Shown in pieces: positions 38,223-46,796 of a DNA stretch of 64,000 nt (the first letter of the stretch is position 1; each line of letters starts with the position of its first letter). The stretch spans positions 62,001 through 126,000 of the forward strand of contig NVUX02000076.1 of NCBI GenBank assembly GCA_002402045.2, in the 5' to 3' direction. Made by a program: the position numbers and the translations under genes. This DNA is from Paracoccaceae bacterium (GTDB taxonomy: Bacteria; Pseudomonadota; Alphaproteobacteria; Rhodobacterales; Rhodobacteraceae). The notes under the pieces are model-generated. The model was not told the DNA's origin, searched no databases, and saw only the letters and a list, made by a program, of their open reading frames with translations.

Positions 38223-38663
38223 TTACCCACCGATAAAGTTCTCGGCACTAAAATTGCCGATATTTCCGAGGAATTGCTCAAAGAAGGTGAGCTTGCGGCC
38301 ATCGGTAACGGTTGTATTGTTGTTGAGATTGATCAAGCGGCCATCCTCAAGCCCATAACGCTCAATTTGCGCAACATGGCTGCCGCTAAAGGTAATGGCC
38401 ACAATCTGGCGCTCAATTTCTTTCGGGGCAAAAAACGCCACCCGCCGGACTTTTGACGAAATGTAATACCACGCATTTGTGCCTTCCAGCCCGCGCGTTG
38501 TGGGCTGGCCGAGCCGCGCCAAAACGCTCTCCTGCGTATCCCCAACCGCAACACTGGCAACAACCGCCGCCACCGGCACATAGCCGTGAACATCCACCTT
38601 TGGCACGCAACCCGCAACCAATAAACTCGCCCCGAAAAGCGTAACACCCAAAAACTTTTTCAT
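38223..38663 (-). CDS. bamE: BamE/SmpA/OmlA family outer-membrane lipoprotein
   Basis: The 146-residue lipoprotein has a signal peptide with the lipobox LVAGC (Cys about 19) and the SmpA/OmlA fold pattern GDTQESVLARLGQPTTRG followed by AWYYIS. BamE is a small part of the BAM machine that inserts outer-membrane barrels. I chose the ATG at 38663 because AAGGG precedes it and the signal peptide begins there. It diverges from the DUF177-rpmF-plsX block, its usual place in this bacterial group. Confidence 0.88.
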   Translation of the reverse strand: MKKFLGVTLFGASLLVAGCVPKVDVHGYVPVAAVVASVAVGDTQESVLARLGQPTTRGLEGTNAWYYISSKVRRVAFFAPKEIERQIVAITFSGSHVAQIERYGLEDGRLINLNNNTTVTDGRKLTFFEQFLGNIGNFSAENFIGG

Positions 38664-38790
38664 ATCACCCTTGCTCATACGGTTTTCACGGCACATATAC
38701 TCTCCCCTAATCGGGGAATTTCCCCTATGTTCCATATTCAAGAGGCTGACGCAAGCAATGCGCGCCGCAAACCAGAAAGATACGTGGTAA

Positions 38791-39354
38791 ATGGCCGATA
38801 CGCTCCCACCCGCCCCCTTTGAGCGCCCTAGAGAAGTGGAGCGCCTGCGCGCCCATAAGGCGATCCCTTTTGATGAAGCGCCGACCGAATCCGAGGCCGA
38901 AGCCATTCGGGAATCACTCGGCCTGCGTGGCCTGCGAAAAATGCGCTTTCAGGGCGAGCTTTCCCCTATTGGCAAGCGCGGCTGGCTGGTGGAGGGCACA
39001 TTAGGCGTGTCTATCACGCAAGAATGTGTGGTGACGCTTGAGCCTTTGAAGGCTCGCATTGATACCGAGGTAAGCCTGAGGTTTTTGCCCGAGGCCATGA
39101 TAGAGGACGACACGCCCGAAGACGCGATAGAAGATGATGTGGAGGCGCTTGGCCCGATCATTGACCTTGGGCATGTGGCGGTAGAGGCGCTGATGTTGGC
39201 TATGCCGGATTACCCACGTGCGGGAGCCACTGCGCCGCTACGGGTAACGGCTGAGCCGGAGGGTGCCGCACCGATCAAGGACGAAGAAACCAAGGCTTTC
39301 GCTGGCCTTGGGGCATTGCGCGACAAAATGACGGGCAATGACGACGGCGTATAA
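38791..39354 (+). CDS. DUF177/YceD family protein
   Basis: The 187-residue acidic protein has the YceD pattern (GTLGVSITQECVVTLEP, then an acidic stretch EDDTPEDAIEDD and ALPDYPR-like AMPDYPRAG). YceD-like proteins are encoded just before rpmF across many bacteria and have been tied to 23S rRNA or ribosome maturation; in plants the homologue acts on chloroplast 23S rRNA. Here it again precedes rpmF. Confidence 0.87.
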   Translation: MADTLPPAPFERPREVERLRAHKAIPFDEAPTESEAEAIRESLGLRGLRKMRFQGELSPIGKRGWLVEGTLGVSITQECVVTLEPLKARIDTEVSLRFLPEAMIEDDTPEDAIEDDVEALGPIIDLGHVAVEALMLAMPDYPRAGATAPLRVTAEPEGAAPIKDEETKAFAGLGALRDKMTGNDDGV

Positions 39355-39588
39355 AGCCCCGCTTGGTGTTTGGATACAGCCTTCATTGTGGACTGAGTTT
39401 TTCGGGTGAAACCAGAACTTTGCGTCTGCTGAGGCCCGCGCCAATTAGCCCTTGCGGTTTGGGTGGAAAAGGCTATGTATCGCGCTTCTATTCCCTTTTC
39501 GGGTTTGCATAGTCGGGTATTTCCTGCTACGTCCGCCCGAAGAGATTATCACGCGCGGTTTTCCGCATATTACAAAGGCTTGAAGCTT

Positions 39589-39795
39589 ATGGCTGTTCCA
39601 AAGAGTAAAATCACCCGCTCCAAGCGCGGCATGCGTCGCGCACACTTGGCTCTTAAGGGTGCAAATCCTAATGAGTGTTCAAACTGCGGCGAGCTTGTGC
39701 GCCCGCACCACGTTTGTGGCGCTTGCGGCCACTATTCTGACCGTGAAGTCATTGCAATGGTTGAGGAAATCGACCTGGACGAAGACGCGGCATAA
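39589..39795 (+). CDS. rpmF: 50S ribosomal protein L32
   Basis: This is the 68-residue ribosomal protein starting [18 protein letters not shown], with a zinc-ribbon pattern CSNCGE and CGACGH, the zinc-binding (C+) form. I chose the ATG at 39589 because the family begins there; an upstream in-frame extension of 42 codons has no support. A 234-bp gap separates it from the DUF177 gene and may contain its own promoter. Confidence 0.96.
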   Translation: MAVPKSKITRSKRGMRRAHLALKGANPNECSNCGELVRPHHVCGACGHYSDREVIAMVEEIDLDEDAA

Positions 39796-39816
39796 AAACT
39801 GCGGGGGTGCTTCGGC

Positions 39817-40917
39817 ATGACAGAAATAGATAACCGGATACCCCAAGGCAACGCCCCTACCATCATCTCAATAGATGCTATGGGGGGCGATAGCGGTGTG
39901 AAAGCCGTGGTTGGCGGGATGGAGAAATCTGCCCGCACTTACCCCAATATCAAATTCATTGTGCATGGTGATGAGGCGGAGCTTAAACGCTGCCTCAAGC
40001 GCAAGCCTGATTTGGCGGCAGTAACAGAGATTCGCGCTACCACAGACGTGATCTCGATGGATGATAAGCCCTCGGCGGCCTTACGGGGCGGGAAAAAATC
40101 CTCCATGTGGGCCGCAATTGCCACCCTGAAAGAGGGCGCGGCGCAAGCCACGGTTTCCTGTGGCAACACCGGCGCGCTGATGGCGATGTCAACTATTCAA
40201 CTCCGCAAAACCCCTGGCGTAAACCGCCCTGCTATTGCGATTCTCTGGCCCTCGACCAATAAGCAGGGCTATAATATTTTGCTCGATGCTGGTGCCGATA
40301 TTAAGGCCGACCCGCAAGACCTGCTGAAATATGCCATTATGGGGGCTTCATATGCCCGAAATGGTTTTGGCCTGCGCCAACCACGCGTGGGGTTGCTGAA
40401 TGTGGGTACCGAAGAGTTTAAGGGCCGAGTAGAGTTGCAAGACGCCGCCAAGCTTATTGGCACAGTCGCCACCTCGTCTGATTTCCAGTTTGTCGGCTTC
40501 GTTGAAGGCTCTGATATCCCCTCGGACCGCGTCGATATTATCGTTACCGATGGCTTTACCGGAAATATCGCGCTTAAAACCGCAGAAGGCACGGCGCGGC
40601 AGGTGTCGGCTTTGCTAAAGGCGGCGTTTAGCCACTCGTTACTTTCACGGCTCGGGGCGCTATTTGCGCTCACGTCATTGAAGCGGCTCAAAAACCGGAT
40701 AGACCCTCGCCGCGCTAATGGCGGGGTGTTTTTGGGGCTCAACGGCACGGTGGTCAAATCCCACGGTAGTGCTGATGCAACAGGCGTGGCGGCGGCTATT
40801 AAGCTGGCTTATGACCTCGCCCAAAATGATTTTTCCGAAAAGCTCTCGGCACGGGTTGCCTCTGGTTTGGCGGCCAGTAAAGATGTGCTTTCCAACATTG
40901 ATGAGGCGCAAACATGA
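39817..40917 (+). CDS. plsX: Phosphate acyltransferase PlsX
   Basis: The 366-residue soluble enzyme turns acyl-ACP into acyl-phosphate for phospholipid synthesis. It has the opening IISIDAMGGDSG and the conserved VSCGNTGALMA, KTPGVNRPAIA and FTGNIALKTAEG. It begins 21 nt after rpmF and overlaps fabH by 4 nt (ATGA), the standard arrangement. Confidence 0.96.
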   Translation: MTEIDNRIPQGNAPTIISIDAMGGDSGVKAVVGGMEKSARTYPNIKFIVHGDEAELKRCLKRKPDLAAVTEIRATTDVISMDDKPSAALRGGKKSSMWAAIATLKEGAAQATVSCGNTGALMAMSTIQLRKTPGVNRPAIAILWPSTNKQGYNILLDAGADIKADPQDLLKYAIMGASYARNGFGLRQPRVGLLNVGTEEFKGRVELQDAAKLIGTVATSSDFQFVGFVEGSDIPSDRVDIIVTDGFTGNIALKTAEGTARQVSALLKAAFSHSLLSRLGALFALTSLKRLKNRIDPRRANGGVFLGLNGTVVKSHGSADATGVAAAIKLAYDLAQNDFSEKLSARVASGLAASKDVLSNIDEAQT

Positions 40918-41891
40918 GCGTAACAAGAGCCGTAGCCATTGGCTGTGGGCATTACCTGCCCGAGCGTGTGGTTGAAAATTCCGAGTTTGAAAAAACCCTC
41001 GACACCACGGATGAGTGGATTCGCGCCCGCACCGGCATTGAGCGCCGACATTTTGCCGCCGAGGGCGAGCTAACCTCGCACCTTGCCATAAAAGCGGCGC
41101 GGAATGCGCTGACGAGCGCTGGGATTGAAGCCAGTGACCTAGACGCGATTGTGCTGGCCACGGCCACGCCCGACCAAACCTTCCCCTCTACCGCCACCAA
41201 GCTGCAACACGCGCTGCAAATGAATGGCGGCTTTGCTTTTGACATTCAGGCCGTATGTGCGGGCTTTATTTTCGCCCTTTCCACGGCCAATGCGATGATT
41301 TTGGCGGGACAAGCCAAGCGGGTTATGGTCGTTGGGGCCGAAACCTTTTCGCGCATTATGGATTGGACAGACCGCGGCACCTGCGTGCTGTTTGGCGATG
41401 GTGCAGGGGCGCTAATTTTGGAAGCGCAGCAAGGCGAAGGCACCTCGGATGATCGCGGCATTCTTTCGACTGACCTGCACTCTGACGGGGCCTATAATAA
41501 CCTGCTTTATGTCGATGGCGGCGTTTCAAGCACCCAAACCACGGGCGTGCTACGCATGCAGGGGCAGGAAGTTTTTAAACACGCCGTTAAAAAGCTGGTG
41601 GCCACCGGGGAAGTGGCCATGGAGGCCGCAGGCGTAACGGCTGACGATATCGACTGGGTTGTGCCGCATCAGGCCAACCTCCGGATCATTGCGCGCTCAG
41701 CCAAAAAGATGGGCGTAAGCATGGATAAAGTTGTGCAGACCGTGCAGGATCACGGCAACACCTCAGCGGCCTCTATTCCGATGGCATTGAGCGTGGCGGT
41801 GCAGCGCGGGCAGATAAAACCCGGGAATCTGCTGCTTATGGAGGCCATTGGCGGCGGTTTGGCCTGGGGCGCGGCAACTCTTCGCTGGTAA
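40914..41891 (+). CDS. fabH: 3-oxoacyl-ACP synthase III (FabH)
   Basis: The 325-residue enzyme starts fatty-acid chains by joining acetyl-CoA to malonyl-ACP. The catalytic triad is visible: Cys in DIQAVCAGFIFAL, His in VPHQANLRI and Asn in DHGNTSAASIP. The arginine-containing opening DTTDEWIRARTGIERRH is typical. It is full length and translationally coupled to plsX. Confidence 0.97.
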   Translation: MSVTRAVAIGCGHYLPERVVENSEFEKTLDTTDEWIRARTGIERRHFAAEGELTSHLAIKAARNALTSAGIEASDLDAIVLATATPDQTFPSTATKLQHALQMNGGFAFDIQAVCAGFIFALSTANAMILAGQAKRVMVVGAETFSRIMDWTDRGTCVLFGDGAGALILEAQQGEGTSDDRGILSTDLHSDGAYNNLLYVDGGVSSTQTTGVLRMQGQEVFKHAVKKLVATGEVAMEAAGVTADDIDWVVPHQANLRIIARSAKKMGVSMDKVVQTVQDHGNTSAASIPMALSVAVQRGQIKPGNLLLMEAIGGGLAWGAATLRW

Positions 41892-41979
41892 CCCACTATA
41901 ATGTAGCGCGATAAGCCGTTGTTATTGACTCGCTTTCCCTGTTTCCCGTAACGTGAACGGGAACCTAGGAGGCGATTCT

Positions 41980-42282
41980 GTGAGCGTAGATACTTTAACA
42001 AGGATGGACTTGAGCGAAGCTGTATTTCGTGAGGTCGGATTATCGAGAAATGATTCTGCTGATTTGGTGGAATCGGTGTTGGGCCATATGGCCGACGCAC
42101 TGGTGTCAGGTGAGCAAGTCAAAATCTCGTCTTTTGGCACATTTAGTACCCGCAATAAAAACGCCCGCATTGGCCGCAACCCAAAAACCGGCGAGGAAGT
42201 GCCCATTGCACCGCGCCGCGTGCTCACCTTCCGGCCTTCGCACCTTATGAAAGAGCGGGTTGATACCGGCAATAAGGCTTAA
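41980..42282 (+). CDS. ihfA: Integration host factor, alpha subunit
   Basis: The 100-residue DNA-bending protein has the HU/IHF signatures [16 protein letters not shown] and [14 protein letters not shown] chose a GTG start at 41980 since AGGAGG lies 7 nt upstream and the resulting N-terminus ([14 protein letters not shown]) has the usual IhfA length. It acts as a heterodimer with IhfB in recombination, replication and promoter architecture. Confidence 0.95.
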   Translation: MSVDTLTRMDLSEAVFREVGLSRNDSADLVESVLGHMADALVSGEQVKISSFGTFSTRNKNARIGRNPKTGEEVPIAPRRVLTFRPSHLMKERVDTGNKA

Positions 42283-42285
42283 GCT

Positions 42286-42660
42286 ATGGCGCTGGCAAAG
42301 CAAAAATCTGCGCAAGCGTTTCGGACGATTTCAGAGGTCGCTGACCTGTTGGATGTGCCCGCCCATGTGCTGCGGTTTTGGGAAACACGGTTTTCACAAA
42401 TTCAACCGGTGAAGCGCGGTGGCGGGCGGCGGTATTATCGCCCCGAAGACATTTCGCTTCTGCGCGGCATTCAAGATCTGCTGCATGTGCAGGGCATGAC
42501 CATTAAAGGCGTGCAAAAAGTGCTGAAAGATCGTGGGTTAAAACACGTGATGGGCATTGGTCAAGAGGTCCAGCTAACCGTGGTTTCGAGCAAGCCGAAC
42601 CTGAAAGAGATCGTTAAGGGGCTGGAAAATCTACGTAGCTCAATCGCTTCTTCTGTTTGA
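42286..42660 (+). CDS. MerR-family transcriptional regulator
   Basis: The 124-residue protein has the MerR winged helix: [25 protein letters not shown], then [15 protein letters not shown]. The C-terminal part is short and has no metal-binding cysteines, so it is not a classic metal sensor. It starts 3 nt after the ihfA stop. The ihfA-merR pair is a conserved alphaproteobacterial couple of unknown regulatory target. Confidence 0.9.
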   Translation: MALAKQKSAQAFRTISEVADLLDVPAHVLRFWETRFSQIQPVKRGGGRRYYRPEDISLLRGIQDLLHVQGMTIKGVQKVLKDRGLKHVMGIGQEVQLTVVSSKPNLKEIVKGLENLRSSIASSV

Positions 42661-42672
42661 TGCGTTTCGCGC

Positions 42673-42700
42673 TTGCACCTGCTGAAATTGGCGATATAAC
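42673..42700 (+). promoter_or_regulatory. Candidate promoter of tRNA-Pro
   Basis: TTGCAC (42673-42678) and TATAAC (42695-42700) are 16 bp apart, and the tRNA begins 10 nt after the second. The -10 matches the consensus at five of six bases. It lies entirely within the gap after the MerR gene. Confidence 0.5.
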
Positions 42701-42710
42701 AAGCCTCAGT

Positions 42711-42787
42711 CGGGCTATGGCGCAGCTTGGTAGCGCGTTCGTCTGGGGGACGAAAGGCCGTGAGTTCGAATCTCGCTAGCCCGACCA
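42711..42787 (+). tRNA. tRNA-Pro, anticodon GGG
   Basis: The 77-nt cloverleaf has an acceptor stem CGGGCTA/TAGCCCG, an anticodon stem TTCGT/ACGAA around the loop CTGGGGG (anticodon GGG at positions 34-36), and a T-loop GTTCGAATC. The discriminator A and the CCA end (42785-42787) are encoded. It reads the proline codons CCC and CCU. Confidence 0.95.
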
Positions 42788-42799
42788 ATATTTTCAAAG

Positions 42800-42822
42800 C
42801 GCTGGCGCAAGCCGGCGTTTTT
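42800..42822 (+). terminator. Intrinsic terminator of tRNA-Pro
   Basis: CGCTGGC (42800-42806) pairs with GCCGGCG (42811-42817), with one T-G wobble, across the stable tetraloop GCAA, followed by five T. It sits 12 nt after the tRNA CCA and before the dcd gene. Confidence 0.8.
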
Positions 42823-42843
42823 GACGTTTAGGGGGATGGAAAT

Positions 42844-43917
42844 ATGACAGCTGGCGTTTTGCCTTTTCAGGCGATCGAGAAGATGATTGCGGATGGAAAA
42901 ATCACCGCAACACAGCCCATTCCCGAGGCCCAAATTCAACCGGCTAGTCTTGATTTACGCCTTGGTAATAAAGCGTGGCGGGTGCGGGCGTCTTTTTTGC
43001 CGAGCAAGGCCGGCATTGCAGCGCGAATCAAGGATTTCTCGACTCACGAGATTGACCTGACCGAGGGTGCCGTGCTGGAAAAGGGCTGTGTTTACTTGGT
43101 GCCGCTGATGGAATCGCTGGCGCTGCCCGCACATATTAATGCCGTAGCCAATGCCAAAAGCTCCACGGGGCGGCTGGATTTATTTACGCGCTTGATCACT
43201 GAAAATGCCACCGAGTTTGACCGGATTGATGCGGGCTACACCGGCCAGCTTTACGCTGAAATATCGCCGCGCTCTTTTTCGGTGCTAGCGCGCCCCGGCA
43301 TGCGGCTGAACCAGATACGGTTTCGCAATGGGCAGGTGGTGCTGTCTGATGATGAGCTGCGCGCGCTTGATGCCGCGCAAGGGCTGGTGGACCAGCAGGC
43401 TCACATTTCCGACGGGCTTGGCTTTTCGGTAGATTTAACTCCACGAGAGGGCGGGGTTGTGGGCTATCGCGCCAAGCCGCACACCGGATTGATCGACCTT
43501 GATAAGCTGGCGCATTACCCTGTTGAGGAATTTTGGGAGCCGGTGACCGCGCCCAATGGCCGGATCATCCTTGACCCCGGCGCATTTTACATTTTGGTGA
43601 GTAACGAGGCGGTGCATATCCCGCCGGATTGCGCTGCTGAAATGGCGCCATACCTCGCCATGGTCGGCGAGTTTCGGGTGCATTATGCAGGGTTCTTTGA
43701 CCCAGGGTTCGGCAATGAAAATGCGGGTGGCAAAGGCTCTCGCGGGGTGCTGGAAGTGCGCTGCCACGAGGCGCCTTTTGTGCTGGAGCATGGGCAGACT
43801 GTAGGCCGACTGGTGTATGAGCGCATGCAGGCAGTGCCGCGGGTACTTTATGGTGCCGATTTGGGCTCCAATTATCAGGGGCAAGGGCTGAAGCTGAGTA
43901 AGCACTTCAAGTCCTAG
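42844..43917 (+). CDS. dcd: 2'-deoxycytidine 5'-triphosphate deaminase, long alphaproteobacterial form
   Basis: The 357-residue protein is almost twice the size of E. coli Dcd and consists of two dUTPase/Dcd-like halves: QPASLDLRLG and NAKSSTGRLDLFTRLI in the first, and GRIILDPGAFYILVSNEAV and VGEFRVHYAGFFDPGFG in the second. It deaminates dCTP to dUTP on the way to thymidylate. AGGGGGATGGAAAT precedes the ATG. It lies after tRNA-Pro and is convergent with the predicted outer-membrane gene. Confidence 0.92.
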   Translation: MTAGVLPFQAIEKMIADGKITATQPIPEAQIQPASLDLRLGNKAWRVRASFLPSKAGIAARIKDFSTHEIDLTEGAVLEKGCVYLVPLMESLALPAHINAVANAKSSTGRLDLFTRLITENATEFDRIDAGYTGQLYAEISPRSFSVLARPGMRLNQIRFRNGQVVLSDDELRALDAAQGLVDQQAHISDGLGFSVDLTPREGGVVGYRAKPHTGLIDLDKLAHYPVEEFWEPVTAPNGRIILDPGAFYILVSNEAVHIPPDCAAEMAPYLAMVGEFRVHYAGFFDPGFGNENAGGKGSRGVLEVRCHEAPFVLEHGQTVGRLVYERMQAVPRVLYGADLGSNYQGQGLKLSKHFKS

Positions 43918-43930
43918 GGGTGCACCTTCG

Positions 43931-43960
43931 CGGCGACCCTTCGGGCCACCTTGTCGGCGC
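43931..43960. repeat. Dispersed 3'-end repeat, family 2, partial copy
   Basis: The 30 bp match positions 60427-60456 of the full copy at one mismatch (CTTG for CTCG). It lies 13 bp after the dcd stop. Immediately after it, GTCGGG (43963-43968) and CCCGAC (43974-43979) form a separate small hairpin with a 5-nt loop, close to the convergent stop at 43984. Confidence 0.6.
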
Positions 43961-43983
43961 ATGTCGGGTCAAGCCCGACGGTA

Positions 43984-45414
43984 TTAGTGCAACGTTGTAA
44001 ATGGGAGCTTGAGGCCAATATTGGCGGTGAGTGGAGCCATGCCACCACCTTGCATGGTCATAATTTGCCCTGCGCCAAGGGTAACGAGTATGCGCTCAGT
44101 CAGCGCGTAGTCAAGATCAAGCCCATATGCCAGCAGCAGCCCGCCTTTGGTATCGATGCCCGCGCCGCCACCTGCGCCCACAAGAGCCTCGCCAGATAGA
44201 GACCAGCGCGGGGCGAGCTTATGGCGATATCCAAGTCCGAAAAGACCTATTTGGTAGCCCCCGGCCCCGCCCGCAAGCGCGGTATAGGCTTGGCCAGAAA
44301 GATACAGGCTTGGGGTGAGAAAAAGGTCGATTTTTATATCAATCATCAGGGGCGATCCGGTGTTGGAAACACCGGCTTTACGAAAGTCCGCATTGGGCAA
44401 TTGCTGGGTAAGGCCGGTGGAAATTTGCCATTCAGTGCTTTGGGATTGGCCGCCGCCAAAGGCGAGGCCAATATTAAGCGTTGGAGAAACCACAAGAAAA
44501 TCGCCGTTGATCGACGTAATGGCGCTAATACCCAGATCGAAGCCAAGCCTACCGGGCTGCCAGCGGAGCCCAGCCCCAATGCTGGCAATAAGCCCGCCGC
44601 CAGTTTCAACCGCGCCTCCCCCACCAATGCCAATAGCAGCCTCGGCGTAGGGCCTGAAGGCCCCCTGCCCGAGCAGGAATCGCTGGCCGAGTTGCCAATC
44701 GGCATAGCCTTCGGCATCACCGGCAACAGCACCAACGGCAACAATGAAAGTCTCGCGCTGTTCGCTCTCGGCAAAGATCATCTCTCCACCGATCAAGTGC
44801 ATCACCTGTAGCGGCTGGCCGTTTCTCTTGGTGCTGCCGAGCGGGATATAGGGCCGGTAGCGCACGCGCATTTGGGAAAACTCAGTGCGGCCACCAGTGC
44901 CGCCGCCGCTTACCAGTGCAAGGTCTAGCTGGCGGGAGAGCGTAACGCCAAAGCTGGGGCTGGAAATTTCGGAGCCGGAAACCCGTGTCCACGCCACACC
45001 TGCCCCGAGGCGCATACGGCCAAAGGTAACGCCGGCATGCACTTGTGGGCGCAGCATCAGACCGTCACCCGGCACTTGGGCTGCGCCACCGCCGCCGCCG
45101 ATAAACAGGCTTGCATCCCAGAAAAACCGCTCGCCGATAGGGGTGGTTTTTCCAAATTCAGCGCCCCCAACAAAAAAACCACCACCCTGCCCGAGCGCAG
45201 CAGAATAGATGCTTTCGCCGAAATAATAGCCGCGCGGGCTGACCACAAATAGCGACATGCCCGAAAGGCCTTCAATGGCGGATTGGTTATAGCTCAGGCT
45301 ATCAACCCCCAGCCGAAACACGAGATTTGGGCGCTCGGCATGAGCGGGCGCGGCAAGGCAAAGCAGCAACAGCGCGGCGCGCAGGTTACTCAAACATATC
45401 GTCTTGATCTTCAT
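43984..45414 (-). CDS. Predicted outer-membrane beta-barrel protein, unknown function
   Basis: The 476-residue product has a signal peptide ending PAHA (about residue 27). The rest alternates glycine-rich turns (GGGGAAQVPG, GIGGGGAVETGG) with amphipathic strands having aromatic residues, as in outer-membrane barrels. It resembles an internal duplication of two related barrel-like halves (both start with a 'RLGVDSLSY/IDIKIDLFL'-type strand), but this is only an impression. I chose the ATG at 45414, with GGAG upstream; it overlaps the end of scpB by about 29 nt. No named family is recognised. Its place after scpB is unusual. Confidence 0.65.
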   Translation of the reverse strand: MKIKTICLSNLRAALLLLCLAAPAHAERPNLVFRLGVDSLSYNQSAIEGLSGMSLFVVSPRGYYFGESIYSAALGQGGGFFVGGAEFGKTTPIGERFFWDASLFIGGGGGAAQVPGDGLMLRPQVHAGVTFGRMRLGAGVAWTRVSGSEISSPSFGVTLSRQLDLALVSGGGTGGRTEFSQMRVRYRPYIPLGSTKRNGQPLQVMHLIGGEMIFAESEQRETFIVAVGAVAGDAEGYADWQLGQRFLLGQGAFRPYAEAAIGIGGGGAVETGGGLIASIGAGLRWQPGRLGFDLGISAITSINGDFLVVSPTLNIGLAFGGGQSQSTEWQISTGLTQQLPNADFRKAGVSNTGSPLMIDIKIDLFLTPSLYLSGQAYTALAGGAGGYQIGLFGLGYRHKLAPRWSLSGEALVGAGGGAGIDTKGGLLLAYGLDLDYALTERILVTLGAGQIMTMQGGGMAPLTANIGLKLPFTTLH

Positions 45415-46012
45415 CAATGTCAGGCTCCAAAGCGGCCTCGGGGGGCGGGCGATTATCTAGCAGCCCGCTGGCGCGCAATTCGCGCACACCGGGGAGGTCA
45501 CTCGGGGTTTCTAGCCCAAAATGGTCAAGAAATACTTGCGTAACGACAAAAGTAACGGGGCGGCCCGGGGTCATTTTACGGCGGCCAAGCTTAACCCAGC
45601 TCAGTTCTATCAGCATATCGAGGGTGCCCCGAGAAACGGAAACACCACGAATTTCCTCGATTTCAGCGCGGGTGGCGGGCTGATGATAGGCGATAATCGC
45701 AAGGGTTTCGATAGCGGCACGTGAAAGTTTACGGTGCTCAATCTGTTCTTTTTGCATCAAAAAACCAAGGTCGGGCGCGGTGCGAAAGGCCCAAGCCTCG
45801 CCGATGCGGCGCAAAGCCACACCGCGGCCCTCATAGCGCTTACCAAGGTGCACCAGCGCCTCTTTGGCATCACAGCCATGGGGCAAGCGGGAGGTGATTT
45901 CGGCCACACTCATCGGCTCGGCGCTGGCAAAAAACAGAGCTTCAATCATGCGCTCCTGCTCCCCCATCGGCGGGGCTTCAAACAGCGAGTCATTCACCTC
46001 ATCTTCGATCAT
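45386..46012 (-). CDS. scpB: Segregation and condensation protein B
   Basis: The 208-residue protein forms the kleisin-associated part of the SMC-ScpAB condensin. It contains two winged-helix units with the stretches MIEALFFASAEPMSVAEI, LAIIAYHQPATRAEIEEIRG and GRPVTFVVTQVFLDHFGL. It overlaps scpA by 4 nt. In many relatives tatA follows; here a predicted outer-membrane protein does. Confidence 0.94.
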   Translation of the reverse strand: MIEDEVNDSLFEAPPMGEQERMIEALFFASAEPMSVAEITSRLPHGCDAKEALVHLGKRYEGRGVALRRIGEAWAFRTAPDLGFLMQKEQIEHRKLSRAAIETLAIIAYHQPATRAEIEEIRGVSVSRGTLDMLIELSWVKLGRRKMTPGRPVTFVVTQVFLDHFGLETPSDLPGVRELRASGLLDNRPPPEAALEPDIDEDQDDMFE

Positions 46013-46794
46013 AGGGGAGCCCTTTGGCGCAGTTGAATCGGTGCAAAACTATCATATTGTCGAATTTCGATGCGGCCTTCTTTGACCAGCTCAAGCACGG
46101 CGGCAAAGGTGGAAGCTGTAGCAGAGCGGCGCTTTTTAGGGTCATGCCGCCAGCTTTCCGGCAGAAATTGCGAAAGCTCGCCCCACTCCATCGCGGTGCC
46201 AATCAAGCGCTTCATCCGCTCCAGCGCCTGCTCCATAGTAAACACGGCCTCACGCTTATAGTGCAGCGGCTCAAAATCATCTTTGGTTTTTATGCGGGCA
46301 TAGGCCTGCATCAGGTCCAGCAAATTGGCATCATACCGCACGGTGCGTTTGCGGCTGTAAATCTCGGTTTGGCCACGGGCGAAAAAATCCCGGCCCAGCA
46401 GGTCGCGCGCCATCAGGCGGGCAGCGGCTTTGCGCATAGCCTCCAAACGTTCAAGCTGAAAGGCGAGGTGCGCGGCCATTTCTTCACCACTCGGGCCTTC
46501 GTCTTTGGGGTCTGGCGGTAAAAGCAGCCGCGATTTCAGAAAAGCCAGCCATGCGGCCATAACAAGATAATCAGCCGCCAACTCAATGCGCAGCCGCTTG
46601 GCCTCTTCCACAAAAATCAGATATTGCTCGGCCAAAGCCAAAATAGACACCTGCCGAAGGTCAACCTTTTGGGTGCGGGAAAGCATGAGCAGCACATCGA
46701 GCGGGCCTTCAAAGCCCTCAACATCCACCACCAGCGCCTCAGCGGCAAGGCGGGCATTTACATCGTTGGTTTCTTGCATGAAATCGTCGGCCAT
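46009..46794 (-). CDS. scpA: Segregation and condensation protein A (kleisin)
   Basis: The 261-residue kleisin bridges the SMC heads. It has VDVEGFEGPLDVLLMLSR at the N-terminus, the hydrophobic YLVMAAWLAFLKSRLLLP, and a C-terminal winged helix ending near FAAVLELVKEGRIEI. I chose the ATG at 46794 because GAGGTGAG precedes it and it starts 2 nt after the SPOR gene stop. In several Rhodobacterales nagZ lies between the SPOR gene and scpA; it is missing here. Confidence 0.93.
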   Translation of the reverse strand: MADDFMQETNDVNARLAAEALVVDVEGFEGPLDVLLMLSRTQKVDLRQVSILALAEQYLIFVEEAKRLRIELAADYLVMAAWLAFLKSRLLLPPDPKDEGPSGEEMAAHLAFQLERLEAMRKAAARLMARDLLGRDFFARGQTEIYSRKRTVRYDANLLDLMQAYARIKTKDDFEPLHYKREAVFTMEQALERMKRLIGTAMEWGELSQFLPESWRHDPKKRRSATASTFAAVLELVKEGRIEIRQYDSFAPIQLRQRAPL

Positions 46795-46796
46795 GC